Below, piece after piece: positions 5,645 through 5,698 of a DNA stretch of 5,698 bases. The stretch spans positions 1 through 5,698 of the forward strand of contig JALOAD010000102.1 of assembly GCA_023228995.1 (NCBI GenBank), written 5' to 3'. The DNA comes from JALOAD01 sp023228995 [NCBI: Candidatus Muiribacterium halophilum]. Lineage in GTDB: Bacteria > Muiribacteriota > Muiribacteriia > Muiribacteriales. How positions within the stretch are numbered: the stretch's first letter is position 1; each line of letters starts with the position of its first letter. Both the position numbers and the translations under genes were made by a program. The notes beneath the pieces were generated by a model. The model did no database searches, was not told the origin of the DNA, and worked only from the letters and a program-made list of their open reading frames with translations.

Positions 5645-5698
5645 AAAAAATAAAAATCAATATAATGTCATCCCGGTACTATTCTGAATTTTTGTCAT
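5645..5698. repeat. GTCATCCCGG-type repeat, copy B (cut by window edge)
   Basis: The same AT-rich head (AATATAAT, ending 5666) precedes a complete 27-bp unit at 5667-5693, then GTCAT of the next unit at the edge. Unit B1 differs from A1 mainly in CCCGGTACTATT versus CCCAGCATGATT. It combines the core of A2 with the GAATTTTT tail of A1, so copies A and B share one tandem architecture. Spacing between copies is 368 bp. Confidence 0.8.

Larger units (their letters stand above)
5225..5698. other. AT-rich non-coding region with repeats, no supportable gene
   Basis: I find no coding sequence here on either strand. Open frames cross repeat elements and lack a start with a ribosome-binding site or any recognisable protein pattern. 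Besides the repeats listed separately, there is a run of ten T (5515-5524). On the minus strand, AAGGAG followed by TTTTTATA (5534-5546) repeats the cysS ribosome-binding-site block but has no start codon after it. The region may hold decayed sequence or a repeat-rich spacer. Confidence 0.6.

Overview
This window comes from an AT-rich bacterial genome (roughly 30% G+C by eye). Every gene is on the minus strand, so transcription runs from high to low coordinates. The contents are almost all translation machinery. In transcription order they are glutamyl-tRNA synthetase (gltX), cysteinyl-tRNA synthetase (cysS), Mini-ribonuclease III (mrnC), an RlmB-type 23S rRNA 2'-O-methyltransferase, three tRNA genes (Thr-UGU, Tyr-GUA, Thr-GGU) and the first 115 codons of elongation factor Tu (tuf), which runs off the left edge. 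Genes use standard stop codons and strong purine-rich Shine-Dalgarno sites. The gene set, low G+C and hairpin-forming GTCATCCCGG repeats would fit a Deferribacterota-type organism such as a Mucispirillum relative. That placement is a guess from general impression; the sequence alone does not fix the taxon.

Region by region: 1-345 holds the tuf 5' end. 346-725 holds its leader and the tRNA cluster. 726-819 holds a near-consensus sigma-70 promoter for that cluster, with a small dyad around its -35 box. 820-3401 is a tightly packed rlmB-mrnC-cysS block with both junctions overlapping. 3402-3644 is a 243-bp intergenic stretch rich in hairpins and short repeats, with a candidate cysS promoter. 3645-5108 is gltX. 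5109-5698 has no gene I can support: it holds a likely gltX promoter, a 22-bp perfect tandem repeat, and two occurrences of a 27-bp tandem/dispersed repeat, the second cut by the window edge.

The genes act together at the level of protein synthesis. Two synthetases charge tRNA-Glu and tRNA-Cys, MrnC and RlmB mature 23S rRNA, and the tRNAs feed EF-Tu. The tRNA-tuf arrangement is the ancestral Thr-Tyr-Gly-Thr-tuf cluster known from Escherichia coli (thrU-tyrU-glyT-thrT-tufB), but with the glycine tRNA missing.

I see no novel multi-gene system here. The parts that merit a second look are the non-coding ones: the repeat-bearing region upstream of gltX, the structured gltX-cysS intergenic region, and the altered tRNA-tuf cluster.
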